A stretch of 64,000 bases of DNA. It comes from CAVVEQ01 sp963802095. GTDB taxonomy: Bacteria; Chloroflexota; Anaerolineae; Anaerolineales; Anaerolineaceae. Within the stretch, counting starts at the first letter, position 1, and the number at the start of each line of letters is the position of its first letter. The stretch lies in NCBI GenBank assembly GCA_963802095.1, contig CAWDHI010000001.1, forward strand, positions 496,001 to 560,000. The letters are read 5' to 3'. Shown piece by piece: positions 34,832 to 43,048 of the stretch. The notes under the pieces are model-generated. The model made no database searches. It saw nothing but the letters and a program-made list of their open reading frames with translations, and was not told the origin of the DNA. The position numbers and the translations under genes are program-made.

Positions 34832-36052
34832 TTAATCACCCAAATAATCCCGTAATTTTCTCCGAGTTGTCGGATGACGCAACCTACTGAGAGCCTGGGC
34901 TTCGATCTGGCGGACTCTCTCCCGGGTGACACCCATTTTTCTGCCAACTTCCTCAAGGGTGTATGCCTGCCCATCCAGCAAGCCATAACGAAGCTGAAGA
35001 ATTCGAACTTCCCGAGGTGGGAGAGAATTTAAAACCTCCTCGAGATGCTCTCTGAGCAAGTTATATGTTGCTGTCTCATCCGGAGCCGGAGCTTCATCGT
35101 CCTCAATAAAGTCGCCTAGAACTGAATCCTCTTCATCATCCGTCGGGGTTTCAAGCGAAAGTGGCCGGCGGGCGACCTGGATCATGTTTTCCACTTTTTT
35201 GGGAGGGACATCCAAAGATAGGGCAAGTTCATCAACGGTTGGTTCACGGCCTAGCCTTTGGGTTAATTGGTGTTGAACGCGAAGCAATTTGTTGATCTGG
35301 TCACCCATATGAACTGGAACCCGGATAGTTCGACCTTGGTCGGCGATCGCCCTGGTGACCGCCTGGCGAATCCACCAAGTTGCATATGTACTAAATTTGT
35401 GTCCGCGCCGATAATCAAATTTCTTTGTTGCCCGGATTAGTCCAATATTACCCTCCTGGATCAAATCCAAAAAGGGAACGCCTCTACCCATATATTTTTT
35501 TGCCACACTGATGACCAGGCGCGAGTTGGCTGTGATAAGATGTTCGCGAGCTGCCCAACCATCTTCGATCAGCCGCCTTAATTCCTGCCTGCGTTTTGTG
35601 GATACATTTCCCTTGGCTAGCTCTTCCCGGGCCATGCGTCCACGTTCGATCCGCTGCGCCAATTCTACTTCCTCTTCGGCTGTTAAAAGTGGTACCCGAC
35701 TAACTTCCTTAAGGTACAAACCGATCGTGTCGTCGGTATCGATGTTTTCCAAATCGTCAATTGAGGCTGCGCGGTTTGCCTGATCCGGAGTGGCCGCTTC
35801 AGCTTCAACAACCAGTTCCTCTTCAGATGGTTCTTCTATTACAACTTCGTCTTCGACATATGGAATACCCGCGCTCATCAACGCGGCAAATGCTTCTTCC
35901 AATTGACCAACATCCTGTTCTGCATCAGGGAAGAAGTGCAGAATATCATCAATGGTGACGAAGGATTTTTGACGACCAACCTCGATCAGGCGAGCTATCG
36001 CTGGAAACTCTTCGTCCTCATCATCAACAATGTGAGCTAATGGGTTCTCCAT
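34832..36052 (-). CDS. sigA: Primary RNA polymerase sigma factor (RpoD/SigA)
   Basis: A 406-residue sigma-70. Region 1.1-like sequence is at about 15-60; an acidic linker follows; region 1.2 is DTIGLYLKEVSRVPLLTAEEE. Regions 2.1-2.4 contain VPFLDLIQEGNIGLIRA and KFSTYATWWIRQAVTRAI, region 3 is LRVQHQLTQRLGREPTVDEL, and region 4 ends with the helix-turn-helix TLEEVGRKMGVTRERVRQIE. The region 2.4 and 4.2 sequences fit recognition of TATAAT/TTGACA, matching the -10 boxes seen in the window. The ATG at 36052 was preferred because the longer frame has no homology and AGAAGA sits upstream. Confidence 0.96.
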   Translation of the reverse strand: MENPLAHIVDDEDEEFPAIARLIEVGRQKSFVTIDDILHFFPDAEQDVGQLEEAFAALMSAGIPYVEDEVVIEEPSEEELVVEAEAATPDQANRAASIDDLENIDTDDTIGLYLKEVSRVPLLTAEEEVELAQRIERGRMAREELAKGNVSTKRRQELRRLIEDGWAAREHLITANSRLVISVAKKYMGRGVPFLDLIQEGNIGLIRATKKFDYRRGHKFSTYATWWIRQAVTRAIADQGRTIRVPVHMGDQINKLLRVQHQLTQRLGREPTVDELALSLDVPPKKVENMIQVARRPLSLETPTDDEEDSVLGDFIEDDEAPAPDETATYNLLREHLEEVLNSLPPREVRILQLRYGLLDGQAYTLEEVGRKMGVTRERVRQIEAQALSRLRHPTTRRKLRDYLGD

Positions 36053-36227
36053 GAAAAACAATCTTCTTTCTATTTTCGCTTGATAATACTGAGTAAAAGT
36101 ATTGCTATTGAGAATACACTTATTCTTATCAAAAATCAATAGGATACGAAAAATTCATCCAAAATCGAACGATTATACCAAAATTACTCGATAAAATTTT
36201 GCCAAATAAAAAACGTTTTAGATAATC

Positions 36228-36809
36228 TTACAAAGCAACCGGTAATATTTTTAGGTAAAAGGTTCTTAATAATCTGTAAATTGTCTGATAATCCGCCAGG
36301 AAAGGTGAGCCAGAGTTTTCCCTAACAAAGTAAAGGCCGGATTGTTGATCGACTTTTCCGATCTCCAATTCTGCCGCTGACCCATCTTTCGAAGTGATTA
36401 AAAGCGTGGCAGTAGGTGGGTCCAATCCCAATTGAGAAAGGTCAAGCGGTCCACTTGTACTCATTATGACGGACAAATTATTGTAAAGGGTAAAAATATA
36501 GGCAACATCATCCTGGGAGAGATTTTTATGAGGTTGTTCCTTAAGAACCCAGAATCCATCTGAATTATGAATTAGGAAGATTCTGTCATTACCCTGGTTG
36601 AAGATAAACTCAATTTCATTGATTTCCATTGGATCCAAAGGGCTCTTTGTTTCAATTTGAACCGTGGGGATAATTTTCGAATTTGGAAATATCCCTTCCT
36701 TTATATTTAATAATGATATTGTTGTGATAACGACAGCAAGGAATATAATGGATAACATTGCTGACAAAACAATTTTTATGAGCTTATTACTACGATTTTT
36801 CATATCCAT
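36228..36809 (-). CDS. DUF4340-like membrane-anchored protein
   Basis: About 193 residues with one N-terminal membrane helix (KIVLSAMLSIIFLAVVITTISLL) followed by an extracytoplasmic domain resembling DUF4340. The usual pattern is visible: FWVLKEQPHKNLSQDDV, then LDLSQLGLDPPTATLLI and an EIGKVDQQSGLYFVRENS strand pair. DUF4340 proteins often accompany gliding/ABC transporter genes, but none is near here. The start is uncertain: ATG at 36809 or 36803, or a TTG at 36860. No clear ribosome-binding site is present for any of them. Confidence 0.65.
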   Translation of the reverse strand: MDMKNRSNKLIKIVLSAMLSIIFLAVVITTISLLNIKEGIFPNSKIIPTVQIETKSPLDPMEINEIEFIFNQGNDRIFLIHNSDGFWVLKEQPHKNLSQDDVAYIFTLYNNLSVIMSTSGPLDLSQLGLDPPTATLLITSKDGSAAELEIGKVDQQSGLYFVRENSGSPFLADYQTIYRLLRTFYLKILPVAL

Positions 36810-36977
36810 GAGTTTGTTATGATCAGAAAATCTTCGTATTCCGCGACTATCAATATACAAATGAAGAATCGTATAGTCAACACTTTTCTTCGATTCTAAT
36901 GAAGTGCTAATCTGGAACCAATCAGTTCAAAATTATTATCTACCAGATTAATTTACAATAAAAAGGAGAAATGACGA

Positions 36978-37268
36978 ATGAGTATAGTGCTTGTTTATGT
37001 GAATGTGAAACCAGAAAAGGTCACAGATTTTATCAATGTGACACTTGAAAATGCGCGTAATAGCAGGTTGGAACCTGGAGTTGTTAATTTCGATTTAATT
37101 CAAGAAGAAGAGGAGGGAACGAAATTTCTCATTTTTGAAGAATATGTCAATAAAACCGCCGCGAATCAGCATAAAGATACAAGGCATTACCGGGTTTGGA
37201 GAGAGGCAGTTATGGATATGATGGCTGAACCGAGAAAAGGCATTTGGTTTAATCGGGTGGTTGAATGA
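36978..37268 (+). CDS. Antibiotic biosynthesis monooxygenase (ABM) domain protein, quinol monooxygenase-like
   Basis: A 96-residue dimeric alpha-beta barrel protein. The start (VLVYVNVKPEKVTDFINVT) and the F-x-x-Y-x-x-x-x-A-x-x-x-H segment (FEEYVNKTAANQHKDTRHY) are typical of YgiN/LsrG-type ABM proteins, which act on quinols or small aldehyde/ketone signals without cofactor. AAAAGGAG precedes the ATG. The stop overlaps the start of the iron-containing alcohol dehydrogenase (ATGA), so the two are probably one functional pair. Confidence 0.88.
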   Translation: MSIVLVYVNVKPEKVTDFINVTLENARNSRLEPGVVNFDLIQEEEEGTKFLIFEEYVNKTAANQHKDTRHYRVWREAVMDMMAEPRKGIWFNRVVE

Positions 37269-38431
37269 CGATAAATATCAAATTTGAACTAAATCTACCT
37301 CAAAGAGTAGTATTTGAAGCAGGTTCCCGATCCCAGCTATATAACCACATCTTAACATTTGGCAATCGGGTTCTAGTGATTCATAGCAAAACGCATCCAT
37401 TAATCCCTGAGATGATCGAGGGATTAGAGAGTTCGGATTTTGATATTGAATCTTTAGATGTGACCGGTGAACCCTCCACGAAATCGGTGTCAGAGATCTT
37501 ATACAAAATAAGGAATCATCAATTTGATTGTGTTGTAGGAATAGGGGGCGGAAGCGTTATAGATACCGCCAAGGCTGTCTCCGCTTTAAAGAATAATCCC
37601 GGACCAATTACGGATTACCTGGAGGTTGTTGGACAAAATCTCCCATTAAAAATCCCGCCATTACCTTACATCGCTATCCCCACCACAGCTGGCACCGGGA
37701 GCGAAATGACAAAAAATGCTGTTTTAAATGTTGTTGAGAAGAAAATGAAAGTGAGCCTTCGCAGCGTCATGATGATACCTCGTATCGCAATTATTGATCC
37801 TGAATTAACTTATTCGATGCCACCAGAAGTTACCGCTTCCACAGGAATGGACGCGATCGTCCAATTAATTGAACCATTCATTTCGATCAAAGCAAATCCG
37901 TTCACCGATGCGATATGCAGAGAAGGGTTGAAAATAGCCGCGAAAAGTATATGTAATGCTTTTCATGATCCCCTCAAACAAGAAAGCCGGATTGGGATGA
38001 GTTACGCAAGTTTAAGCGGGGGTATCGCACTTGCCAATTCTGGTTTAGGAGCGGTTCATGGGTTTGCCGGGGTTATTGGCGGAATGTACTCGCTGCCACA
38101 CGGAAAAATTTGTGCAGCTCTCCTGGCGGGTGCAATGCAAATTAATCTAGAAGCACTGGCTGTTCGGCAGACCGAGAATCCCGTAAGGGAAAAATTCCGC
38201 GAATTGGCAGTGATTCTTACTGGTCGATTAAATGCGCAAGAATCTGATTTGGTTGGGTGGGCGAAAGAGATTTGTGTTGAATTAGGAATTCGATCGCTCT
38301 CTTCACTGGGTATTAACCGAAGCGAGTTTACGTCAATTTATGAAAACGCGGCTGCTTCCAGTAGTATGAAAGGGAACCCGATCATCCTGACACAGGACGA
38401 GCTACAAAAAATACTGGAGATTTCTTATTAG
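37265..38431 (+). CDS. Iron-containing (group III) alcohol dehydrogenase
   Basis: A 388-residue NAD(P)-dependent dehydrogenase. It has the nucleotide motif GGGSVID (95-101), IPTTAGTGSE, and the metal site. Of the four usual metal ligands, D196, H265 (AVHG) and H279 (LPHG) are present. The second ligand, normally His in DAxxHxxE, is Gln200 (DAIVQLIE). This replacement occurs in some family branches and may change the bound metal or weaken binding. The substrate is unknown. It is coupled to the upstream ABM protein, suggesting a two-step aldehyde/quinol conversion. Confidence 0.9.
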   Translation: MTINIKFELNLPQRVVFEAGSRSQLYNHILTFGNRVLVIHSKTHPLIPEMIEGLESSDFDIESLDVTGEPSTKSVSEILYKIRNHQFDCVVGIGGGSVIDTAKAVSALKNNPGPITDYLEVVGQNLPLKIPPLPYIAIPTTAGTGSEMTKNAVLNVVEKKMKVSLRSVMMIPRIAIIDPELTYSMPPEVTASTGMDAIVQLIEPFISIKANPFTDAICREGLKIAAKSICNAFHDPLKQESRIGMSYASLSGGIALANSGLGAVHGFAGVIGGMYSLPHGKICAALLAGAMQINLEALAVRQTENPVREKFRELAVILTGRLNAQESDLVGWAKEICVELGIRSLSSLGINRSEFTSIYENAAASSSMKGNPIILTQDELQKILEISY

Positions 38432-38437
38432 GTTCAA

Positions 38438-39277
38438 CTAATTCGTAAAATATGAAATCGCAATTACCCCTGGTCCGCTATGCACAAGAATGGCGGGGGG
38501 TGGAAAAGTGATCTTAATTACGTTTATTCCCAACAAATGAGTAAATTCCCCGGCGAGAGTTTCAGCTTCTGAAATCGCATCCCCGTGCATTATTACTAGA
38601 TTCGCTGTTCCATCCCTTGCGCAATCGGAAGCGATCAAGTCTTTAATCCTTGACAACGCCTTTTTCTTTGTCCTTTGTTTTTCGATTGGTTCGATCTGGC
38701 CATTGCGAAATGCGAGGATTGGTTTCATGTCCAGCAGTCCACCGATGAATGCAGATGCTGCTCCGATTCTGCCTCCCCTTTTTAAAAACTCCAGAGTATC
38801 AACGATAACATAGGTTCGGTTTTTTTGAGAAAGATCTTGAACATCATTAATCGTGTCATCAATCGACATCCCTTTACGGACGCATTCCACCGCTCGGTAA
38901 ACGACGGTGCCAAGACCGGCAGCCAGTAACTGGGTGTCGATTATTCGTATATCTGCATCAGGAAATTCGGAAGCAGCTTTTTCTACGGACTGAAATGTGC
39001 CGCTCACTTTGGCTGAAGGACAGATCACAAGAGCAGTATCTTTTTTCCTGTAAACCTCCTCAAAAATCGGTTGGTAGAGTATCGGCGCTGGTGCAGCAGT
39101 GGATGGGAAGACTTGTGACACCCTTGCCTTAGCCAGAAATTGAACTGCATCGATCTCGCTATCATCCCGATAACTTGTTTCCCCAAAGATTACGATTTGG
39201 GGGATTAGTGAAATCTTAAGATCTTTGGCTTCTTCAGGGGAGATGCAGGACAATGTGTCTGCGATAATTCGGATCAT
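38438..39277 (-). CDS. DegV family fatty-acid-binding protein
   Basis: A 279-residue two-domain DegV protein. Members bind fatty acids and can act as the FakB component that presents them to the kinase FakA. The family patterns are visible: IIADTLSCISPEEAKDL, FPSTAAPAPILYQPIFEE, IDTQLLAAGLG, LEFLKRGGRIG and a C-terminal HSGPGVIAISYF. An ATG at 39277 is best spaced from AGGAGA; another ATG is 6 nt earlier. No fakA-like kinase is nearby. It is the last gene of the zinc-ribbon/P1 peptidase unit. Confidence 0.9.
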   Translation of the reverse strand: MIRIIADTLSCISPEEAKDLKISLIPQIVIFGETSYRDDSEIDAVQFLAKARVSQVFPSTAAPAPILYQPIFEEVYRKKDTALVICPSAKVSGTFQSVEKAASEFPDADIRIIDTQLLAAGLGTVVYRAVECVRKGMSIDDTINDVQDLSQKNRTYVIVDTLEFLKRGGRIGAASAFIGGLLDMKPILAFRNGQIEPIEKQRTKKKALSRIKDLIASDCARDGTANLVIMHGDAISEAETLAGEFTHLLGINVIKITFPPPAILVHSGPGVIAISYFTN

Positions 39278-39307
39278 GTTCATTCTCCTGATATCAGAAA
39301 TCTTTGT

Positions 39308-40294
39308 TTACCCATTGAATTCAAAAGCCGCGGGAAGATTATTTCTTGATCTTGCAGCGCGGGTGCCAGAAAGAATTGCACTTTCAACAACAACAGCTGA
39401 AAATGCCCCGACGATTGAAACGTCCGCTTTACGATTTCCATATGAAAGAGCAAAGATGGTATCCCCATCTAACATTGTGTGGGCAGGTCGAATGGTAGCA
39501 GCGATACCATTTTGAGCCATTTGCGCGACTTTATTCACTTCTTCTTTCGTTAGACGAGCGTTAGTTGCTACCACTCCGATCACTGTATTTTGTCCAGCAG
39601 CAAAGGAAAAGGAAGACTTACCTGTGAAGTTCTTGAGCATTTCCATCGTGTTCGCGGGTTTGAAGGATTTCCTACTCGAAGTGATTTGCCTGGCACCAGC
39701 AATAATGCTGCGCAATTCAGGGTCCCACACATCGCCAAATGCATTTACCACCATCAAAGCGGCCACAATGACTCCGTTGCCGATAGATATGCTCGCGGTT
39801 CCGATGCCAGATTTCATCGCTCGGGGTAATCCAAAGATTTTCCCGACGCTCGCGCCAATGCCAGCTCCATGATTCCCTTCCAACGGTTTTTGACTGCCTG
39901 CTTTCAGGCATGCGGCATAACCCATTTCAGCATCTGGCCGAACCTTGGGGTCGCCAATTCCTAGATCAAAGATCACGGCTGCAGGTACAATCGGTACCCT
40001 GGCAACACCTGTATTGAAACCTACTTTCTTCTCTTCCAGGAAGCGCATCACCCCGGATGCTGTATCCAAACCAAAAGCGCTTCCCCCGGAAAGTACAATG
40101 GCATGGACTTTTTCCACGAGGTGCATTGGCCGAAGGAGATCTGTCTCACGTGTTCCGGGTGCGCCACCTCTCTGGTCAACACCAGCGACCGCTCCCTTCT
40201 CAGAAAGAATTACCGTGCAACCGGTGCAGGCCTGTTCATTCTCGACCTGGCCTACTTTTATTCCTTCGATATCCACAATAGAGTTGGTAATCAT
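39308..40294 (-). CDS. P1 family peptidase (DmpA/BapA-like aminopeptidase)
   Basis: A 328-residue Ntn-type hydrolase of the P1/S58 family (D-esterase/L-aminopeptidase). It starts with IVDIEGIKVGQVENEQACTGCTVI, a conserved opening, followed by GGAPGTRETDLL, VLSGGSAFGLDTASGVMRFLEE, and a NHGAGIGASVGKIFG segment. The VVATNARLTKEE region near residue 240 holds the autoprocessing/nucleophile area. The start overlaps the upstream zinc-ribbon gene stop (ATGA). The physiological substrate is unknown. Confidence 0.9.
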   Translation of the reverse strand: MITNSIVDIEGIKVGQVENEQACTGCTVILSEKGAVAGVDQRGGAPGTRETDLLRPMHLVEKVHAIVLSGGSAFGLDTASGVMRFLEEKKVGFNTGVARVPIVPAAVIFDLGIGDPKVRPDAEMGYAACLKAGSQKPLEGNHGAGIGASVGKIFGLPRAMKSGIGTASISIGNGVIVAALMVVNAFGDVWDPELRSIIAGARQITSSRKSFKPANTMEMLKNFTGKSSFSFAAGQNTVIGVVATNARLTKEEVNKVAQMAQNGIAATIRPAHTMLDGDTIFALSYGNRKADVSIVGAFSAVVVESAILSGTRAARSRNNLPAAFEFNG

Positions 40295-40887
40295 GAGGTA
40301 ATTAAAATATTCTTCTTACAGTTTGGACAGATCTTTTCATTTTGGGTTACAACATATCCGCAGGCGGAACAGGTTGTGGGTTGGATATCACCCAATGGAG
40401 CTCCACATGCGATGCAACGTGGTTCTCCCGATGGATTCGCCGTGCTGCAATAATTACAAGAGTATCGTTTGATTTTCTCTGAGAGTTCAAACCCGCTTCC
40501 CAAAGAACGGGCAGTATCTTCAATGACTTTCCAAACGTCATCCGCAAGTTGAAGGTTCTGTGCATCCTGCGCGATGTCATCCAGTCGATGGATCAAGTTG
40601 AATGGGTTCTTAATGATTGAAAGAAGCGTAATACCCATATTACCAGCGATACCCAACCAAGATTGTTCTCCAAGAGAAACAGAAACCCCATCCACAACGG
40701 GTTGCAGGATCACAGTAAGTGCGGTTTTGCCACCTGCTGAGGTAAAGCGGGGTGAGGCGATCTGAACCGTGGTCAACCCATCGCGCTCAAAACTTTGCAC
40801 TTCAAGATTTCCATGCGAGAAGTGCGTGATCAATGACTGGGCGAGATCAACTGGTGAAAATGAACCGTGAAAAAAGCGTTGTTGCAT
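40291..40887 (-). CDS. Uncharacterised protein with C-terminal double zinc ribbon
   Basis: 198 residues. The N-terminal 150 have no recognised domain; the segment with LGIAGNMGITLLS may be amphipathic. The C-terminal ~50 residues hold four CxxC pairs (CNYC, CIAC, CSAC, CPNC), a double zinc ribbon of the kind used for protein or nucleic-acid contacts. The ATG at 40887 has no Shine-Dalgarno sequence, but TATAAT lies 6 nt upstream, so a leaderless mRNA is likely. It overlaps the P1 peptidase gene by 4 nt. Confidence 0.7.
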   Translation of the reverse strand: MQQRFFHGSFSPVDLAQSLITHFSHGNLEVQSFERDGLTTVQIASPRFTSAGGKTALTVILQPVVDGVSVSLGEQSWLGIAGNMGITLLSIIKNPFNLIHRLDDIAQDAQNLQLADDVWKVIEDTARSLGSGFELSEKIKRYSCNYCSTANPSGEPRCIACGAPLGDIQPTTCSACGYVVTQNEKICPNCKKNILITS

Positions 40888-40893
40888 GGGTAG

Positions 40894-40899
40894 ATTATA
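40894..40899 (-). promoter_or_regulatory. -10 box for a probable leaderless transcript (zinc-ribbon/P1 peptidase/DegV operon)
   Basis: TATAAT on the minus strand, separated by 6 nt from the ATG at 40887. It has the same spacing as ligA, smpB and the coiled-coil protein gene. Confidence 0.5.
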
Positions 40900-40933
40900 A
40901 TCAAAAAACATTATTGATTAATGGAGATTACGA

Positions 40934-41557
40934 TTGAAGCGATTAATAGTAATAAAAAAGATCCTTTTTCTTTTCATTTTTGGGTTGTTCATATTTGTGT
41001 TAGGGGTTTTGTCCGTTCCATTGAATGTATTCGCGCAGGAAGGCTCCGGCGCTCCGACGGTGACAGGAACCCCATCAGGAGTGATGGCTTCCGTGAGACA
41101 GGGTCAGCCGGAGATTCCCAATGTTCGGTCTGGCCCGGGGAGATTTTATCCAAAGATAGGGCTCCTACTACCCGGGCAGCAAGTTCCTGTAAAAGGAAAA
41201 TCGGCAGGAGGAGATTGGATATTAATCAGTTACGCGGGAGTCACGGGGGGAGAGGGGTGGGTTTATTCTCCGTATGTTCAATTAACTCCCGGTGAGATTC
41301 CGATTATAGAACCCCCTCCTACGCCGACACCTTTGGTGACACCGACAATAAATTCAACCCTGGCAGCACAATTCGTGATCACTTCTGTTCCAACCCGCAT
41401 GGATACTTTCACACCCGCGCCTCCGGTTGCCATCCCGACTTTCGTGGATGAATCTGCAAATTTAACACCGGGAGGGATTCCAATCGGTTTGATAATTCTT
41501 GCGATTGCAGGTCTTGGGATTACTATCGGTATTTGGGCTGTGATCCAGCAACGTTGA
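40934..41557 (+). CDS. Exported SH3b-domain protein with C-terminal membrane anchor
   Basis: A 207-residue protein with an N-terminal signal sequence (ILFLFIFGLFIFVLGVLSVPLNVFA), a bacterial SH3 domain (VRSGPGRFYPKIGLLLPGQQVPVKG ... WVYSPYVQL), a Thr/Pro-rich linker (PPPTPTPLVTPT) and a C-terminal membrane helix (IGLIILAIAGLGITIGIWAVI). SH3b domains usually bind cell-wall components. A TTG start at 40934 has GGAGA upstream. It is divergent from the zinc-ribbon gene. Confidence 0.82.
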   Translation: MKRLIVIKKILFLFIFGLFIFVLGVLSVPLNVFAQEGSGAPTVTGTPSGVMASVRQGQPEIPNVRSGPGRFYPKIGLLLPGQQVPVKGKSAGGDWILISYAGVTGGEGWVYSPYVQLTPGEIPIIEPPPTPTPLVTPTINSTLAAQFVITSVPTRMDTFTPAPPVAIPTFVDESANLTPGGIPIGLIILAIAGLGITIGIWAVIQQR

Positions 41558-41578
41558 TCAAGTTTAATATTTTTGTTG

Positions 41579-41812
41579 TTATTCCTGCTTACGATTCTGA
41601 CGCTCAACGTATCGCTTAATCGCGAATATTGCAAGGATAATCAACCCAATTGGAAGCAAGGCAGAAGCAAGGCATGCCAAACCAAAAACGGCTGAATCAA
41701 TACCATAGAAAATACTGATCAATATCAATCCAAGTGAGAATGTCAACAAAATGCCACCAAGAATCACTCGAAAAGTGGTCGTCTCAGAATATTTGCGTAG
41801 ATCCCGTTTCAT
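41579..41812 (-). CDS. Small two-helix membrane protein
   Basis: 77 residues, with a basic N-terminus (MKRDLRKYSETT), two membrane helices and a basic C-terminus (RYVERQNRKQE). I do not recognise the family. The ATG at 41812 has no Shine-Dalgarno sequence; TACAAT lies 7 nt upstream, suggesting a leaderless mRNA. It is divergent from smpB. Confidence 0.6.
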   Translation of the reverse strand: MKRDLRKYSETTTFRVILGGILLTFSLGLILISIFYGIDSAVFGLACLASALLPIGLIILAIFAIKRYVERQNRKQE

Positions 41813-41819
41813 TTGTTTT

Positions 41820-41825
41820 ATTGTA
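41820..41825 (-). promoter_or_regulatory. -10 box for a probable leaderless small membrane protein gene
   Basis: TACAAT on the minus strand, separated by 7 nt from the ATG at 41812. Confidence 0.35.
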
Positions 41826-41871
41826 ACATCCTGGAAATCAGTAACGCAGTGATACAAAAACGTAACTATGT

Positions 41872-41877
41872 TAAAAT
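41872..41877 (+). promoter_or_regulatory. -10 box for a probable leaderless smpB transcript
   Basis: TAAAAT separated by 6 nt (GACCGG) from the smpB ATG at 41884. The bases before the ATG do not form a Shine-Dalgarno site. Confidence 0.4.
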
Positions 41878-41883
41878 GACCGG

Positions 41884-42333
41884 ATGGGAGTCAAGGTTGT
41901 TGCAACTAACCGAAAAGCTCTTTTCGAATTCTTTCTCATTGAGCATTATGAGGCAGGAATTGAATTGCGTGGTACTGAAATCAAATCAATCAGGGCTAAT
42001 CATGTCAGCCTATCAGAAGCATACGTTCACGTAGATGCTGGAGAAGCATTCCTTGTGGAGGCACATATTGCACCATTCGAAACCGCAAGTTACTTTAACC
42101 ATGACCCCAAACGAACACGCAAGCTACTCCTTCACCGGTCGGAAATTCGGGAGTTGTTTATCGCGACAAAGCAAAAAGGGATGACAATCGTTCCTGTAAA
42201 GATGTACCTAAAAGATGGAATCGCCAAGCTGGATATAGCCACAGCCAAAGGAAAAAAACTCTTTGACAAGCGACACGAAATTGCCAAGCGAGACGAACAA
42301 AGAGATACCATGCGTGAAATAAGACAGCGGTAA
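41884..42333 (+). CDS. smpB: SsrA-binding protein SmpB
   Basis: Binds tmRNA and delivers it to stalled ribosomes. The 149-residue protein has the OB-fold with GIELRGTEIKSIRANHVSLSEAYV and the conserved HDPKRTRKLLLHRSEI segment. The C-terminal tail (KKLFDKRHEIAKRDEQRDTMREIRQR) is the part that becomes helical in the mRNA channel. Its RNA partner lies about 32 kb away at 9727-10118. It is 2 nt upstream of the phytol-kinase-like gene. Confidence 0.97.
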   Translation: MGVKVVATNRKALFEFFLIEHYEAGIELRGTEIKSIRANHVSLSEAYVHVDAGEAFLVEAHIAPFETASYFNHDPKRTRKLLLHRSEIRELFIATKQKGMTIVPVKMYLKDGIAKLDIATAKGKKLFDKRHEIAKRDEQRDTMREIRQR

Positions 42334-42335
42334 TT

Positions 42336-43040
42336 ATGTTGCCATTATTTTGGGCAGTAGTAATCACATTCATTATTGCTTTGGCATGGTTGCGATTCAT
42401 GGATTGGGTTGCTGCCAACGGGTACGTCAACCACAGGCTCAGCAGGAAAATCATCCATGTTGGAACTGGTCCTTTTTTTGTTTTGTGCTGGTTGCTTTTC
42501 CCGGAAAATGAATATTCAAGGTACCTGGCTTCTATCGTACCGTTATTGTTTTCAATCCAATTTGCACTGATCGGTTTTGGCGTTATTAAGGACCAGTCGA
42601 CTGTGGATGCAATCTGCAGGACCGGAAATCATCGTGAAATGCTTCTCGGACCTTTATTTTATGGAATTGTGTTTGTCACCCTTACGATAATTTACTGGAC
42701 TGATTCTCCGATAGGCATCATAGCTTTAATGCTGCTTTGCGGCGGCGATGGGTTGGCAGATATTTTTGGTTCCAAAATAAAATCTAAACATCTCTCCTGG
42801 TCAAAACACAAATCCATTGCCGGCACAATATCCATGTTCATTGGGGGTTGGATTTTCTCAATGTTTATGTTGATCGTTTTTATTTATGCCGGTAAATTTG
42901 CACTCACAACCTCTGAAATCGTATACCCGGTAACCGTATTGGTTTTGATCGGGACAGCGGTTGAGAGCCTACCCTTCCATGACATCGATAATCTCACGAT
43001 CCCCGCAGCGACCATGTTTGCAGGGAATCTTTTTTTCTAG
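42336..43040 (+). CDS. Phytol/dolichol kinase-like membrane protein (phosphatidate cytidylyltransferase superfamily)
   Basis: A 234-residue polytopic protein with about 7 membrane helices. Conserved features are HRLSRKIIHVGTGPFF, the acidic motif CGGDGLADIFGSK and the following SWSKHKSIAGTISMF, which resemble VTE5-type phytol kinases and the CdsA superfamily. It probably phosphorylates a prenol or transfers CTP to a lipid. It follows smpB by 2 nt and precedes the HAL gene by 8 nt, but no functional link is apparent. Confidence 0.75.
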   Translation: MLPLFWAVVITFIIALAWLRFMDWVAANGYVNHRLSRKIIHVGTGPFFVLCWLLFPENEYSRYLASIVPLLFSIQFALIGFGVIKDQSTVDAICRTGNHREMLLGPLFYGIVFVTLTIIYWTDSPIGIIALMLLCGGDGLADIFGSKIKSKHLSWSKHKSIAGTISMFIGGWIFSMFMLIVFIYAGKFALTTSEIVYPVTVLVLIGTAVESLPFHDIDNLTIPAATMFAGNLFF

Positions 43041-43048
43041 GTTGATCA

